Source: Desulfosarcina sp.
GTDB taxonomy: Bacteria; Desulfobacterota; Desulfobacteria; Desulfobacterales; Desulfosarcinaceae
NCBI GenBank assembly: GCA_014237405.1
Contig: JABZFO010000118.1
Span: forward strand, 1-47,988
Reading direction: 5' to 3'
Length of the DNA stretch: 47,988 nucleotides
The position numbers and the translations under genes are program-made. The notes under the pieces were generated by a model. The model saw only the letters and a program-made list of their open reading frames with translations, had not been told where the DNA came from and searched no databases. This document shows, piece by piece, positions 9,830 to 17,811 of this stretch; position 1 is the first letter of the stretch, and the number at the start of each line of letters is the position of its first letter.

Positions 9830-10852
9830 ATGAACGCCACTACGATGATCCGGATTGTCGAACAATGCCTCCGGCTGGACAGCCATGCCACCCAGCTCTA
9901 CTCCAGCCTGGCCCGCCATGCCGGCAGCCAGGATCTGAAAGGGTTCTGGCAGGAGATTGCAGATAAAAACAAGCAGCACCTGCTCTACTGGAATCAGCTG
10001 CTCAACTGGGCCGAAAAAGGGATGCTCAACAACCTGTTCGATGACCCGGAAAAGACGCAGGACGAGTTAACGGGGCTGCAGGAAAAAGTTCACAACCTGG
10101 CCGACAGCTGCGTGAAGGTGCGCCGTAAGGAAAAGGCCTTCACCATGGCCTTCAAACTGGAATTTTACCTGCTGCACCCGGCCTTCGAGACCCTTTCCCA
10201 GTACGTGGCTACTTTTAACGGGGATGCCGGATCGGATTTTTCCTACGAGCGTTTTGTAAGCCGGCTTTTCGACGCACTCCAGCAAAATGAGTTGGGCACC
10301 CTGGAACTGGAACTGGTGGGCGAGGTCATCCATCGCCTGTGGAAGGAGAACCGGCGGATGGCCTTTTTGAGCAATTACGATGAACTGACCGGTATATTTA
10401 ACCGTCGTGGGCTGTTCAATGCCATCACCCACCTGGCCCACCTGGCCCAGCGCAACGAAAACACCGTGGGCGTGCTGATGATTGACATCGACCATTTCAA
10501 GGCCGTCAACGACAATTTCGGCCACCAGTTCGGCGACGACATGCTGCGTCGGGTGGCTGTCTGCATCCGGGAGGGCATCCGTGCGTCGGACGTTCTGGGG
10601 CGATACGGCGGCGAGGAATTTCTGGTATTCTTATCCAGCGTGGAGCCGGTTTCTCTGGGGGAGGTGGGAGAAAAGATCCGGCGGGCCATCGAGAATATGC
10701 CCGACAGGAGCACAGACGTCACGGTCAGCATCGGCATTGCCCACGGCCATGTGGGACGGGAGGTGGAGGCGGACGTCAAGACCCTCATCCACCGGGCCGA
10801 TGAGAAACTCCTGGCGGCCAAGGCGGCCGGCCGCAACCGGATCGAACTATAA
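9830..10852 (+). CDS. GGDEF diguanylate cyclase with helical N-terminal sensor
   Basis: A 340-residue protein. Residues 1 to about 165 are all helical and resemble a ferritin/hemerythrin-like bundle (for example HATQLYSSLARHAGSQDLKGFWQEI), suggesting metal or redox sensing, though ligands are not certain. The C-terminal half is a GGDEF domain: DELTGIFNRRG, DIDHFKAVNDNFGHQFGDDML, the active-site loop as GGEEF, and an inhibitory RxxD site (RASD) five residues before it. All residues needed to make cyclic di-GMP are present. Start ATG 9830 has AGGA nine bases upstream. It pairs functionally with the HD-GYP protein at 3434. Confidence 0.88.
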   Translation: MNATTMIRIVEQCLRLDSHATQLYSSLARHAGSQDLKGFWQEIADKNKQHLLYWNQLLNWAEKGMLNNLFDDPEKTQDELTGLQEKVHNLADSCVKVRRKEKAFTMAFKLEFYLLHPAFETLSQYVATFNGDAGSDFSYERFVSRLFDALQQNELGTLELELVGEVIHRLWKENRRMAFLSNYDELTGIFNRRGLFNAITHLAHLAQRNENTVGVLMIDIDHFKAVNDNFGHQFGDDMLRRVAVCIREGIRASDVLGRYGGEEFLVFLSSVEPVSLGEVGEKIRRAIENMPDRSTDVTVSIGIAHGHVGREVEADVKTLIHRADEKLLAAKAAGRNRIEL

Positions 10853-10859
10853 AAAGAGC

Positions 10860-10888
10860 TTGTCACCCCGTTGCAAAGCGTTTAAACT
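10860..10888 (+). promoter_or_regulatory. Candidate sigma70 promoter for the small protein gene
   Basis: TTGTCA (10860-10865) and TAAACT (10883-10888) are separated by 17 bp and lie just after the GGDEF stop, about 58 bp before the next ATG. Match is five of six at -35 and four of six at -10. No experimental support. Confidence 0.35.
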
Positions 10889-10945
10889 AATCTTTTCTGG
10901 ATACGGTATGGGCCTGCTGCCATAAAGATATTGGAGGAGTTAAAC

Positions 10946-11134
10946 ATGGAAAAACAGGATGTCGTCAGGATTGCCGAAGGTCTGAGGATGATCGAAGAGG
11001 GCGTGGAAACCATTCAGGGCGTGATGAAAGAAAAGAAGATCAAGTCGCTAAAAGACGTGGCGGCCGAGTTGATTCCTTTTTTCAAAAAGGATGATGATTC
11101 ACTCACCGACTCCATCATCAGCCGTTTGGAATAA
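10946..11134 (+). CDS. Small helical protein of unknown function (62 residues)
   Basis: MEKQDVVRIAEGL opens a charged, helical protein with the repeated core EEGVETIQGVMKEKKIKSL and a C-terminal acidic patch (KKDDDSLTDS). A strong GGAGGAG at 10933-10939 sits six bases before the ATG, so the short frame is likely expressed. An in-frame upstream ATG at 10931 overlaps that ribosome site and is rejected as the start. It is followed by a good terminator at 11239. No family recognised. Confidence 0.7.
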   Translation: MEKQDVVRIAEGLRMIEEGVETIQGVMKEKKIKSLKDVAAELIPFFKKDDDSLTDSIISRLE

Positions 11135-11238
11135 GGGGCACGGCAAAAAGACAAGTAAGATTGTGTGTTTTATTTTTGCCGGGTTCCTAAAGTCATCTCC
11201 CAAAGATGTCCCTTGCCCCGGCGCTCCGGAGAAAAAGG

Positions 11239-11270
11239 CCGGACCCCATTCAGCGGGGCCCGGTTTTTTT
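11239..11270 (+). terminator. Rho-independent terminator
   Basis: CCGGACCCC (11239-11247) pairs with GGGGCCCGG (11255-11263) with a single A-C mismatch around a seven-base loop, and is followed directly by seven T residues. It closes the unit containing the small protein gene. Confidence 0.88.
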
Positions 11271-11303
11271 ATATTTATCTGCTTAGGCAGTTGGCTCCAG
11301 TAA

Positions 11304-11600
11304 TATGCCACCGGCAAGGTGAATGCATTGGGCGGATTTTCCGGTGCGGTGCTCCTGGCGGTGTTTGCCGTGATGATGGCGGTGGAGAGCATGGCCCGGC
11401 TGGTCAATCCCGTGGAGATCGCATTCAACCAGGCTATCTTCGTGGCAGTGATTGGCCTGGTGGTCAACGGCCTGTCCATGTTCATCCTGGGTTACAAGGA
11501 TGAACACCATCACGACCCTGACCCCGGACACGATGGGCACAATGATTACGGGCATCAGCATCATCACCACGATTACAACCTGCGGTCCGCCTATCTTCAG
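11304..11600 (+). pseudogene. Remnant of a cation diffusion facilitator (CzcD/ZitB-like)
   Basis: From TGKVNALGGFSGAVLLAVFA the reading frame matches the third and fourth membrane helices of CDF metal exporters (MAVESMARLVNP, then AIFVAVIGLVVNGLSMFIL). The His-rich cytoplasmic loop (DEHHHDPDPGHDGHND, then [16 protein letters not shown]) follows. A stop codon lies directly before the homologous part, so the first two helices are gone. At the 3' end the homology runs into the stop codon of the converging activator gene, where the last two helices and the cytoplasmic domain should be. About one third of a normal 300-residue transporter remains. It cannot be functional as it stands. Confidence 0.72.
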
Positions 11601-13333
11601 AGAATGCCATATTTTTTCATCTTCCGCCACAAGGTGGTCCGCTCCACTCCCAGTTCCTGCGCCGCTTTGTGGCGATGGCCACCGGTTTTTTCCAATGCCG
11701 CCAGTATTCGCTGGCACTCGCGGCTGTGCGGCTCTGCCGGAGTGGCCGCTGGTTTGGGCGAGCCACCGTTTTTTTGAACATGTCTGACATAGTCCGGAAG
11801 GTGGTCCGGCTGGATGATGGCTTCGCGGCAGATAATCAGGGCATGCTCTAAGATGTTTTCCAGCTCACGGACGTTTCCCGGATAGTTGTAGTTGAGCAGG
11901 ATCTGCATGGCGGTTTCGGAAATGGCCGGCGGCGTCACCGCCTTGGCGGCGCACAGGCTGCGGGCAATGTGGCGGATGAGCAGAGGCAGGTCGCCCCGGC
12001 GCTCCCTTAAAAGGGGCAGCTCGATGCGCACGACGTTGAGTCGGTAAAACAGGTCTTCCCTGAACAGCCGCCGGTCCACCAGATCCTTGAGCTGCCGGTT
12101 GGTGGCCGAAATGATGCGCACATCCACCTTGCGGGTGCGGCGGGACCCCAATGGATAAAACTCCCTGTCCTCCAACACCCGGAGCAGCTTGGCCTGGAGG
12201 GGGAGCGGCAGGTCGCCGATTTCGTCCAGAAAAATGGTGCCGCCTTCGGCATCGGAGAAACGTCCCGGCTTGTCCCGTTCCGCCCCGGTAAAAGCCCCTT
12301 TGACGTAGCCGAAGATCTCCGACTCGATGAGATTTTCCGGAATGGCGGCGCAGTTGACCTTCACCAACGGTTTAGTTGCCCGTGGGCTGGACGAATGGAT
12401 CACTTTGGCCAATAGGTCCTTGCCGGTGCCCGTGGCCCCTTCCACCAGCACGGTGGCATCGCTGGGGGCCACCACCGATACCATCTCGAAAATTTTGCGC
12501 ATGGCCGGGTCTTTGCCGATCATGTCCTGGAAGGTATAGCGGTCGCTGATGGCCCGGTTCAGCTGATGGGCCAGGGTCATGTCGTGAAAGGTGGCCAGGC
12601 CGCCAACGATGACGTTTTTCTCATTTTTCAGGGCCATGTAGTTGGCACGGATGGGAATGGTGACGCCGTCCTTGTCGGTCATTCGGCCCTGACGGCTGCT
12701 GCGGGTCTCTCCCGATGCAATGGATTCTTTCAGCAGGCAGACATCCGGTGACCGCTCGCCGGAAAATATCATGGCGCAGGACTGCCCCAGGACCTGATGC
12801 CGGTCGTAGCCGGAGATGGTTTCCGCTGCCCGGTTGAAAAAATTGATCAATCCACCCCGGTTCACGGTAAAGATGCCCACATCCAGATTATTCAGGATAA
12901 TCTTGAGGCTTCTCTCTTCGTAATGCAGCCGATCGATGAGCTGAGTGATGGGGGAGTGGTCCTGCAGGATGGTCATGCATCCGGAAATATCACCCTGGCT
13001 GTTGTAGATGGGGGTGGCCATGCGCGTGATCAAGTGCCGCTGGTTTTCCTCATCGGTGACCTCCAGGTCCGGGGCTTGGCCACCGGCGGTGTCCGGATGG
13101 TGGATCACACAGGAAACTGTGCAGGGAACCCCGGTGAACACCTCACGGCAGTCCTGGTTGATTACCTCCGGCTCCCGCAGCCCCAGCAGCGCCTGAGCGC
13201 TGAGATTGATAGCCGTGATCCGCCGACGGCTGTCGGCCACGAATGCGCCGATGTTCAACTCGTCCATGAAGTCCAGCCAATGGTCGCACCGGATGCCCAG
13301 CCGGTGGTGGGACGGTCGCCTGGCCGTTTTCAT
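11597..13333 (-). CDS. Sigma54-dependent transcriptional activator with two PAS domains
   Basis: A 578-residue enhancer-binding protein. Two PAS-type sensor regions occupy about residues 20-255 ([48 protein letters not shown]). The AAA+ core has Walker A GATGTGKD, the sigma54 contact loop [31 protein letters not shown] (Walker B) and the Arg fingers in [14 protein letters not shown] Fis-type helix-turn-helix closes the protein ([26 protein letters not shown]). It overlaps its partner kinase by 4 bp. It has no receiver domain; the receiver is on the kinase instead. Its stop codon touches the CDF remnant. Targets are unknown. Confidence 0.92.
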   Translation of the reverse strand: MKTARRPSHHRLGIRCDHWLDFMDELNIGAFVADSRRRITAINLSAQALLGLREPEVINQDCREVFTGVPCTVSCVIHHPDTAGGQAPDLEVTDEENQRHLITRMATPIYNSQGDISGCMTILQDHSPITQLIDRLHYEERSLKIILNNLDVGIFTVNRGGLINFFNRAAETISGYDRHQVLGQSCAMIFSGERSPDVCLLKESIASGETRSSRQGRMTDKDGVTIPIRANYMALKNEKNVIVGGLATFHDMTLAHQLNRAISDRYTFQDMIGKDPAMRKIFEMVSVVAPSDATVLVEGATGTGKDLLAKVIHSSSPRATKPLVKVNCAAIPENLIESEIFGYVKGAFTGAERDKPGRFSDAEGGTIFLDEIGDLPLPLQAKLLRVLEDREFYPLGSRRTRKVDVRIISATNRQLKDLVDRRLFREDLFYRLNVVRIELPLLRERRGDLPLLIRHIARSLCAAKAVTPPAISETAMQILLNYNYPGNVRELENILEHALIICREAIIQPDHLPDYVRHVQKNGGSPKPAATPAEPHSRECQRILAALEKTGGHRHKAAQELGVERTTLWRKMKKYGIL

Positions 13334-14910
13334 GCCGCACCCCCGGGGTGATGTAAAATGGATGCCTGGACAGGCAGCCTGATTTCGAATGTGGTTCCCC
13401 TGCCCTGTTGGCTGCCGGCCGACAGGGTGCCGCCGTGCCGGTCGATGATACCGTAGGTGGTGGACAGCCCCAGGCCAATGCCGTGGCCTTCCTGCTTGGT
13501 CGTGTAGAACGGTTCGAAGATGTGTGCCATATCTTCTTCACGGATGCCATGGCCGGTATCCGTCACTCTTACGACCACGGTCTTGGGGCTTTCTTCCGAT
13601 GATGCGGAAAGCGTAAGCGTGCCACCGTCGATCATGGCGTCCAGAGCATTGAAAATCAGGTTGAGGAGGCATTGCTGGAGCTGGTTGGCATCACCGCTGA
13701 TGTCTGGCAGATCGTCCGAGATCCGGGTGGCCAGGGTGACATTGCCCAGTTCCAGCCTGTGCCGGGCCAGCACAATGCTGCGGTCCAATATCTCATTGAT
13801 GGACACCGGTCCAACAGAAACCGGTGATTTGCGGGAAAAGGTGAGCAGGCTGGAAACGATTTTCGAGCAGCGGTCGGTCTCGGTTTCCACTAGCGCCAGG
13901 TAGCGGGCGAACTGCGCATGTTTGTCTGCCGGCAGGGGGCCTTTATTGAAGGTGCGCAGCATCAGCCGGATGTAGTTGAGAATGCCGGCAAGCGGGTTGT
14001 TGATCTCATGGGCCACGCTGGCGGCCAGCCGGCCCATGGACATCATCTTGTCTTGGTGCAGCAGGCGCGCCTGGTCGGCCATCTCCTGTTCCAGGCGATG
14101 GATTCTCCGCAGGTCCCGGAAAAAGCAGACCAGACCGGCGGATTTTTCTTCTTCCATCAGCACCGTTGCCGACAGCTGCACTGGCACCGGTTTTTGATGG
14201 TGATCCAGCAGGCAGGTCTCATAGAGTATCAGCTGATTGGTGCTGCCGTGGCCAGGAGCGGCCAGATCATCCTGGAACCGGCGGTATTCCGTTTTGCTGA
14301 AGAAGTATTCCAGTGTGGCCCGATGCAGCACACCGGCGCGATCGAGCCCCAGCATCTGCTCCATGCTTCGGTTGAAGGTGACCACCTTGCCGCTGCCGTC
14401 ACAGCCTAGGATGCCGTCCATGGAGCTTTCGATGAGCCGTTCCTGATAGGCGACGGTATCCTCCAACTGCCGGGTCGTGCGGGACAGCCCTTTTTCCAGA
14501 TGTCGTGTGTAGTCCTTTAGCTGCTTGCGGGTGCGGTAGCGGTGGCGGGCCCGCTCCAGGGCCACCATCATGGCCTCGGTGTGAATGGGCTTGGTGATGA
14601 AGTCCGAGGCGTCCAACTGAAGGGCGCGGATGGCGATTGTCATCTCCCCGAAGGCGGTGGCGACGATGACCTCGGTGTCCGGAAACCGTTGCTTGATCGT
14701 CTCCAGTACCTGGATGCCGTCCATGCGGGGCATGCGGATATCGGTGATGACAATCCGGGGGGAGAACTGTTCACAGAGGGCAAGTCCCTCGGCGCCGTCG
14801 GCCGCGGTTTCGACCGCGTAACCGGCATCCATGAGGGTCAGGGCGGTGACGTCGCGGATATCTTTTTCATCATCGATGATCAGAACGGGCCATTGGTCGG
14901 CGGTTGTCAT
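13330..14910 (-). CDS. Receiver-PAS hybrid sensor histidine kinase
   Basis: A 526-residue protein with an N-terminal receiver (Asp13-Asp14, phospho-acceptor Asp57 in VITDIRMP, Lys in ITKPIH). A PAS domain follows (ERLIESSMDGILGCDGSGKVVTFNRS). The dimerisation/phosphoacceptor helix has the H-box ASVAHEINNPLAGIL, and the ATPase has NLIFNALDA (N box), DTGHGI (G1), FEPFYTTK (F box) and GLGLS (G2). Putting the receiver first on the kinase suggests it receives phosphate from another system and then signals to the overlapping sigma54 activator (ATGA overlap). It looks cytoplasmic with no membrane segment. The signal is unknown. Confidence 0.9.
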   Translation of the reverse strand: MTTADQWPVLIIDDEKDIRDVTALTLMDAGYAVETAADGAEGLALCEQFSPRIVITDIRMPRMDGIQVLETIKQRFPDTEVIVATAFGEMTIAIRALQLDASDFITKPIHTEAMMVALERARHRYRTRKQLKDYTRHLEKGLSRTTRQLEDTVAYQERLIESSMDGILGCDGSGKVVTFNRSMEQMLGLDRAGVLHRATLEYFFSKTEYRRFQDDLAAPGHGSTNQLILYETCLLDHHQKPVPVQLSATVLMEEEKSAGLVCFFRDLRRIHRLEQEMADQARLLHQDKMMSMGRLAASVAHEINNPLAGILNYIRLMLRTFNKGPLPADKHAQFARYLALVETETDRCSKIVSSLLTFSRKSPVSVGPVSINEILDRSIVLARHRLELGNVTLATRISDDLPDISGDANQLQQCLLNLIFNALDAMIDGGTLTLSASSEESPKTVVVRVTDTGHGIREEDMAHIFEPFYTTKQEGHGIGLGLSTTYGIIDRHGGTLSAGSQQGRGTTFEIRLPVQASILHHPGGAA

Positions 14911-15115
14911 GGCGGTCTACTTTCGTTGATCTGGAAAATCGAGTGCTGGTTACCCTTCTCGTGACACCGGGCGGTGTGGGACAGGATCTGCAACCGGCGA
15001 TCATCATAGGCAATCCATGCTGAGCCGTCAAGGATTCAGCACGGTTTCCTAAGATCAACCCCAACCCTTTTTGCGACGATAGTGGGTGGAGAACCATGGC
15101 CTCGGTAAATTTGTA

Positions 15116-15149
15116 TTGACAACTTTACAGGTTGGTGGCATCCTGTAAA
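15116..15149 (+). promoter_or_regulatory. Promoter -35 and candidate GntR operator for the gntR-trpBA unit
   Basis: A consensus TTGACA lies at 15116-15121. Directly after it, TTTACAGG (15124-15131) and CCTGTAAA (15142-15149) form a perfect 8-bp inverted repeat with a 10-bp spacer. A dimeric repressor bound there would cover the promoter core. The -10 element is weak and overlaps the right half-site. The site lies 42 bp before the regulator's own ATG, which fits autoregulation by the GntR protein encoded next. The link between repeat and regulator is inferred from position and symmetry. Confidence 0.5.
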
Positions 15150-15191
15150 TCGACTATCGGGTCGAAAAATGAGAGGCAAGGATTTTTAAAC

Positions 15192-15830
15192 ATGCTCAAT
15201 CTCCAATCGCCGATCCCCTTATACCACCAACTGGCTGACATCCTCATGGAGGGCATCCGGTCCGGTGATTATCCGTCCGACTCCAGGATTCCGTCGGAGC
15301 CTCAGCTGGCCAAGGCGTACGGCATCGGCCGGCCCACGGTGCGCCAGGCCATTGATGTGCTGGTGCGCAAGCGCCTGCTGTCGCGGCGGCGGGGATCGGG
15401 GACATACGTTCGAACGCAGGAACAGGAAGTCGACCTTTTCTCCCTTGCCGGTACCAGTTCGGCATTTCACAAAAAAGGGATCGCCGTAGACGTTCAACTG
15501 CTTCAAAAAACCAAGCGGGTCAAAGTAGGGGATGATGCGGAGAACCCTTTTGCCGGGGGGACGGCCTTTTTACTGTCCCGACTGAACCGGGTGGACGGGT
15601 CGCCGGTGCTTTTCTACATGCGACCGGTGGGGGGGCGGCAGACCTTTCGCATTGGCTATCTTGACCCCAAAGAAGCGGCTCTCATGGATGTGAACGCCAA
15701 CACACCGGTATTGGTGGTCCACCGGTTCCTGAATTTTAAGCAAGCTGACAATGCCGTTTTCTCGGTACTTTACTGCAAAACCGAATCCTTTGTTTTCTCT
15801 CAGCAGATTGGAGGCCTGAACCATGATTAA
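15192..15830 (+). CDS. GntR/HutC-family transcriptional regulator, UTRA domain shortened
   Basis: The N-terminal winged helix-turn-helix is intact (PLYHQLADILMEGIRSGDYP, then RIPSEPQLAKAYGIGRPTVR, then GSGTYV). The C-terminal UTRA-type effector domain starts normally (AFLLSRLNRVDGSPVLF) and ends normally (LMDVNANTPVLVVHRFLNF). Between them, near 15612, about 30-35 residues that usually carry 'E..Y.P......L....SLY..L...Y' are absent, without a frame change. At 212 residues it is short for a family usually near 240. Effector sensing may be impaired. The ATG at 15192 is preferred over 15132, which lies inside the inverted repeat. The gene overlaps trpB by 8 bp. Confidence 0.82.
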   Translation: MLNLQSPIPLYHQLADILMEGIRSGDYPSDSRIPSEPQLAKAYGIGRPTVRQAIDVLVRKRLLSRRRGSGTYVRTQEQEVDLFSLAGTSSAFHKKGIAVDVQLLQKTKRVKVGDDAENPFAGGTAFLLSRLNRVDGSPVLFYMRPVGGRQTFRIGYLDPKEAALMDVNANTPVLVVHRFLNFKQADNAVFSVLYCKTESFVFSQQIGGLNHD

Positions 15831-17049
15831 GCGGGGCTATTACGGCAACTTCGGGGGGGCGTTTCTTCCCGAGATCCTGGTTGCCACCTTCGATGAACTG
15901 GAAGGGGTTTTCAACGACGCCAAGAACGACCCCATCTTCTGGCATGACTACGAACAGCTGATGTCCAACTACTCCTGCCGACCCACACCACTCACCTATG
16001 CGGAGAATCTGACCCGCCTTTTCGGCGGGGCCAGAATTTTCATCAAACGTGAGGACCTCAACCATACCGGTGCCCACAAGGCCAACAACGTGATGGGGCA
16101 GGGCCTGCTAGTCAGGCGCATGGGCAAGACCCGGGTAATCGCCGAAACCGGGGCCGGACAGCATGGTGTGGCCACGGCCACCATGGCCGCCCGTTTCGGA
16201 TTCGACTGCACCATCTACATGGGTGAGGTGGACGTCGAGCGCCAGCGGCCCAATGTCTTCTGGATGGAACAGCTGGGTGCCACCGTGGTGCCGGTGACCG
16301 ACGGCACGCGGATCTTGAAGGACGCCATTAACGAGGCCTTTCGGGACTGGGTGACCCACATGGATACCACCCATTACGTGCTGGGTACCGCCTGCGGCCC
16401 CCATCCCTTTCCGGAAATGGTCTCCTGGTTTCAGTCCATTATCGGCAAAGAAGCCCGGCGGCAGTTTTTGGACCGGGAAGGGCGGCTGCCATCTCGGGTG
16501 TTTGCCTGCGTGGGCGGCGGGTCCAACGCCATGGGCGTGTTCAGCGGTTTTTTCGATGACGACGTCGAGCTGGTGGGCGTGGAGGCCGCCGGCCGGGGCC
16601 TGGATTCCGGCGAGCATGCCTCCCGGCTTTGCTCAAGTGACGCCAGCATCGGCGTGGCCCAGGGCTACAAGACCTATTTTCTCCAAGATAACGACGGGCA
16701 GATGAGGGAGACCCACTCCATTGCCGCCGGCTTGGATTACGTTGGCGTATCACCGATTTTGTCGGACCTGAAGGAAAAGGGCCGGGTGCGCTTCGAGGGG
16801 GCCACGGACAGCGAGGTGATCGACGCGTTATCTCTGACCATGAAAAAGGAGGGGGTGATCCCGGCTCTGGAGTCGGCCCATGCCTTTGCCCGGGCCTTCA
16901 AGGAGGCGCCGAAGATGTCAGCCGACGACATCATCCTCATCAACCAGTCCGGTCGGGGAGACAAGGACATCTTCACCATCGCCGATGCCTTCGACGATCC
17001 CAAATGGAAACAATTCATCATTGAAAAGGCGAAACAATACCATGCTTGA
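15823..17049 (+). CDS. trpB: Tryptophan synthase beta chain-like PLP enzyme
   Basis: A 408-residue fold II PLP enzyme that in canonical form joins indole and serine to make tryptophan. Visible are the PLP Lys86 in HTGAHKANN, catalytic Glu108 in ETGAGQHGVATATMAA, KDAINEAFRDWV, the phosphate-binding GGGSNAMG and C-terminal QSGRGDKD. It departs from ordinary TrpB where GLDYPGVGPEH is expected: GLDYVGVSPIL here, losing the usual Pro, Gly and Glu-His. The substrate may therefore differ. It overlaps the GntR gene upstream (ATGATTAA) and trpA downstream (ATGCTTGA). No trpC, trpD, trpE or trpF is nearby, so this is an isolated, separately regulated pair. Confidence 0.85.
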   Translation: MIKRGYYGNFGGAFLPEILVATFDELEGVFNDAKNDPIFWHDYEQLMSNYSCRPTPLTYAENLTRLFGGARIFIKREDLNHTGAHKANNVMGQGLLVRRMGKTRVIAETGAGQHGVATATMAARFGFDCTIYMGEVDVERQRPNVFWMEQLGATVVPVTDGTRILKDAINEAFRDWVTHMDTTHYVLGTACGPHPFPEMVSWFQSIIGKEARRQFLDREGRLPSRVFACVGGGSNAMGVFSGFFDDDVELVGVEAAGRGLDSGEHASRLCSSDASIGVAQGYKTYFLQDNDGQMRETHSIAAGLDYVGVSPILSDLKEKGRVRFEGATDSEVIDALSLTMKKEGVIPALESAHAFARAFKEAPKMSADDIILINQSGRGDKDIFTIADAFDDPKWKQFIIEKAKQYHA

Positions 17050-17806
17050 ATCTTATATTGGTTCACGGCTCAACGAGAAGAAGATCCTGTTGATGACCCA
17101 TATCGTCATCGGCTATCCTTCCCTGGAGGCCTCCAGGGAGATCGTCCGCACCATGGCGGCGGCCGGGGTGGACCTGATGGAACTTCAGATTCCCTTTTCC
17201 GAGCCCATCGCCGACGGTCCGGTGATTGTAAAAGCCAACCAGCAAGCCCTGGCCAACGGGGTGACGGTAGACCAGTGTCTGGATTTCGGCCGGGAGGTGG
17301 CCCGGCAACTTCCCATTCCTTTTTTATATATGACCTACTACAATATTTTGTTCAAATACGGTGTGGAGCGGTTTGTCGATCATATGAAGGCTGCGGACAT
17401 GCAGGGCGCCATCGTACCGGATCTGCCTCCGGAAGAGGCCGCCGGTTATCTCGCTGCCATGAAAACGCATGCGCTTTCCCCCATTTTCATCTATTCGCCC
17501 ACCACCTCCGACGCACGCATGAAAACCATTGCCCAGGTGGCTGACGGTTTTGTCTACTGTGTGGCCCGCAAAGGGGTCACCGGCGATCAGACGGAGTTCT
17601 CCCAGCAGATCGGCGACTACCTGACCCGCTGCAGGACGGCCACTCATTTGCCCCTGGCGCTGGGGTTTGGCGTAAAAGACAAATCTGATATTGAGTTTCT
17701 CAGGGGAAAGGCCGATATTGCCGTCATCGGCACACAGGCGTTGCGGCTGGTAGAAGACCAGGGTATAGCCGCGCTGGGAAATTTCATTCGTGACCTTCAA
17801 AAGTAG
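17042..17806 (+). CDS. trpA: Tryptophan synthase alpha chain-like protein
   Basis: A 254-residue TIM barrel. In the canonical enzyme this subunit splits indole-3-glycerol phosphate and passes indole to the beta chain. Both catalytic acids are placed as expected: Glu47 in MELQIPF and Asp58 in ADGP. The usual 'PFSDP' reads PFSEP. Phosphate-binding loops are recognisable (CVARKGVTG and LALGFGVKDKSD), and TYYNILFKYGVERF matches the family. Start ATG 17042 overlaps the end of trpB by 8 bp, so the subunits are likely made together. Divergence parallels that of its partner, so activity on the normal substrate is probable but not certain. Confidence 0.84.
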   Translation: MLESYIGSRLNEKKILLMTHIVIGYPSLEASREIVRTMAAAGVDLMELQIPFSEPIADGPVIVKANQQALANGVTVDQCLDFGREVARQLPIPFLYMTYYNILFKYGVERFVDHMKAADMQGAIVPDLPPEEAAGYLAAMKTHALSPIFIYSPTTSDARMKTIAQVADGFVYCVARKGVTGDQTEFSQQIGDYLTRCRTATHLPLALGFGVKDKSDIEFLRGKADIAVIGTQALRLVEDQGIAALGNFIRDLQK

Positions 17807-17811
17807 AGATT

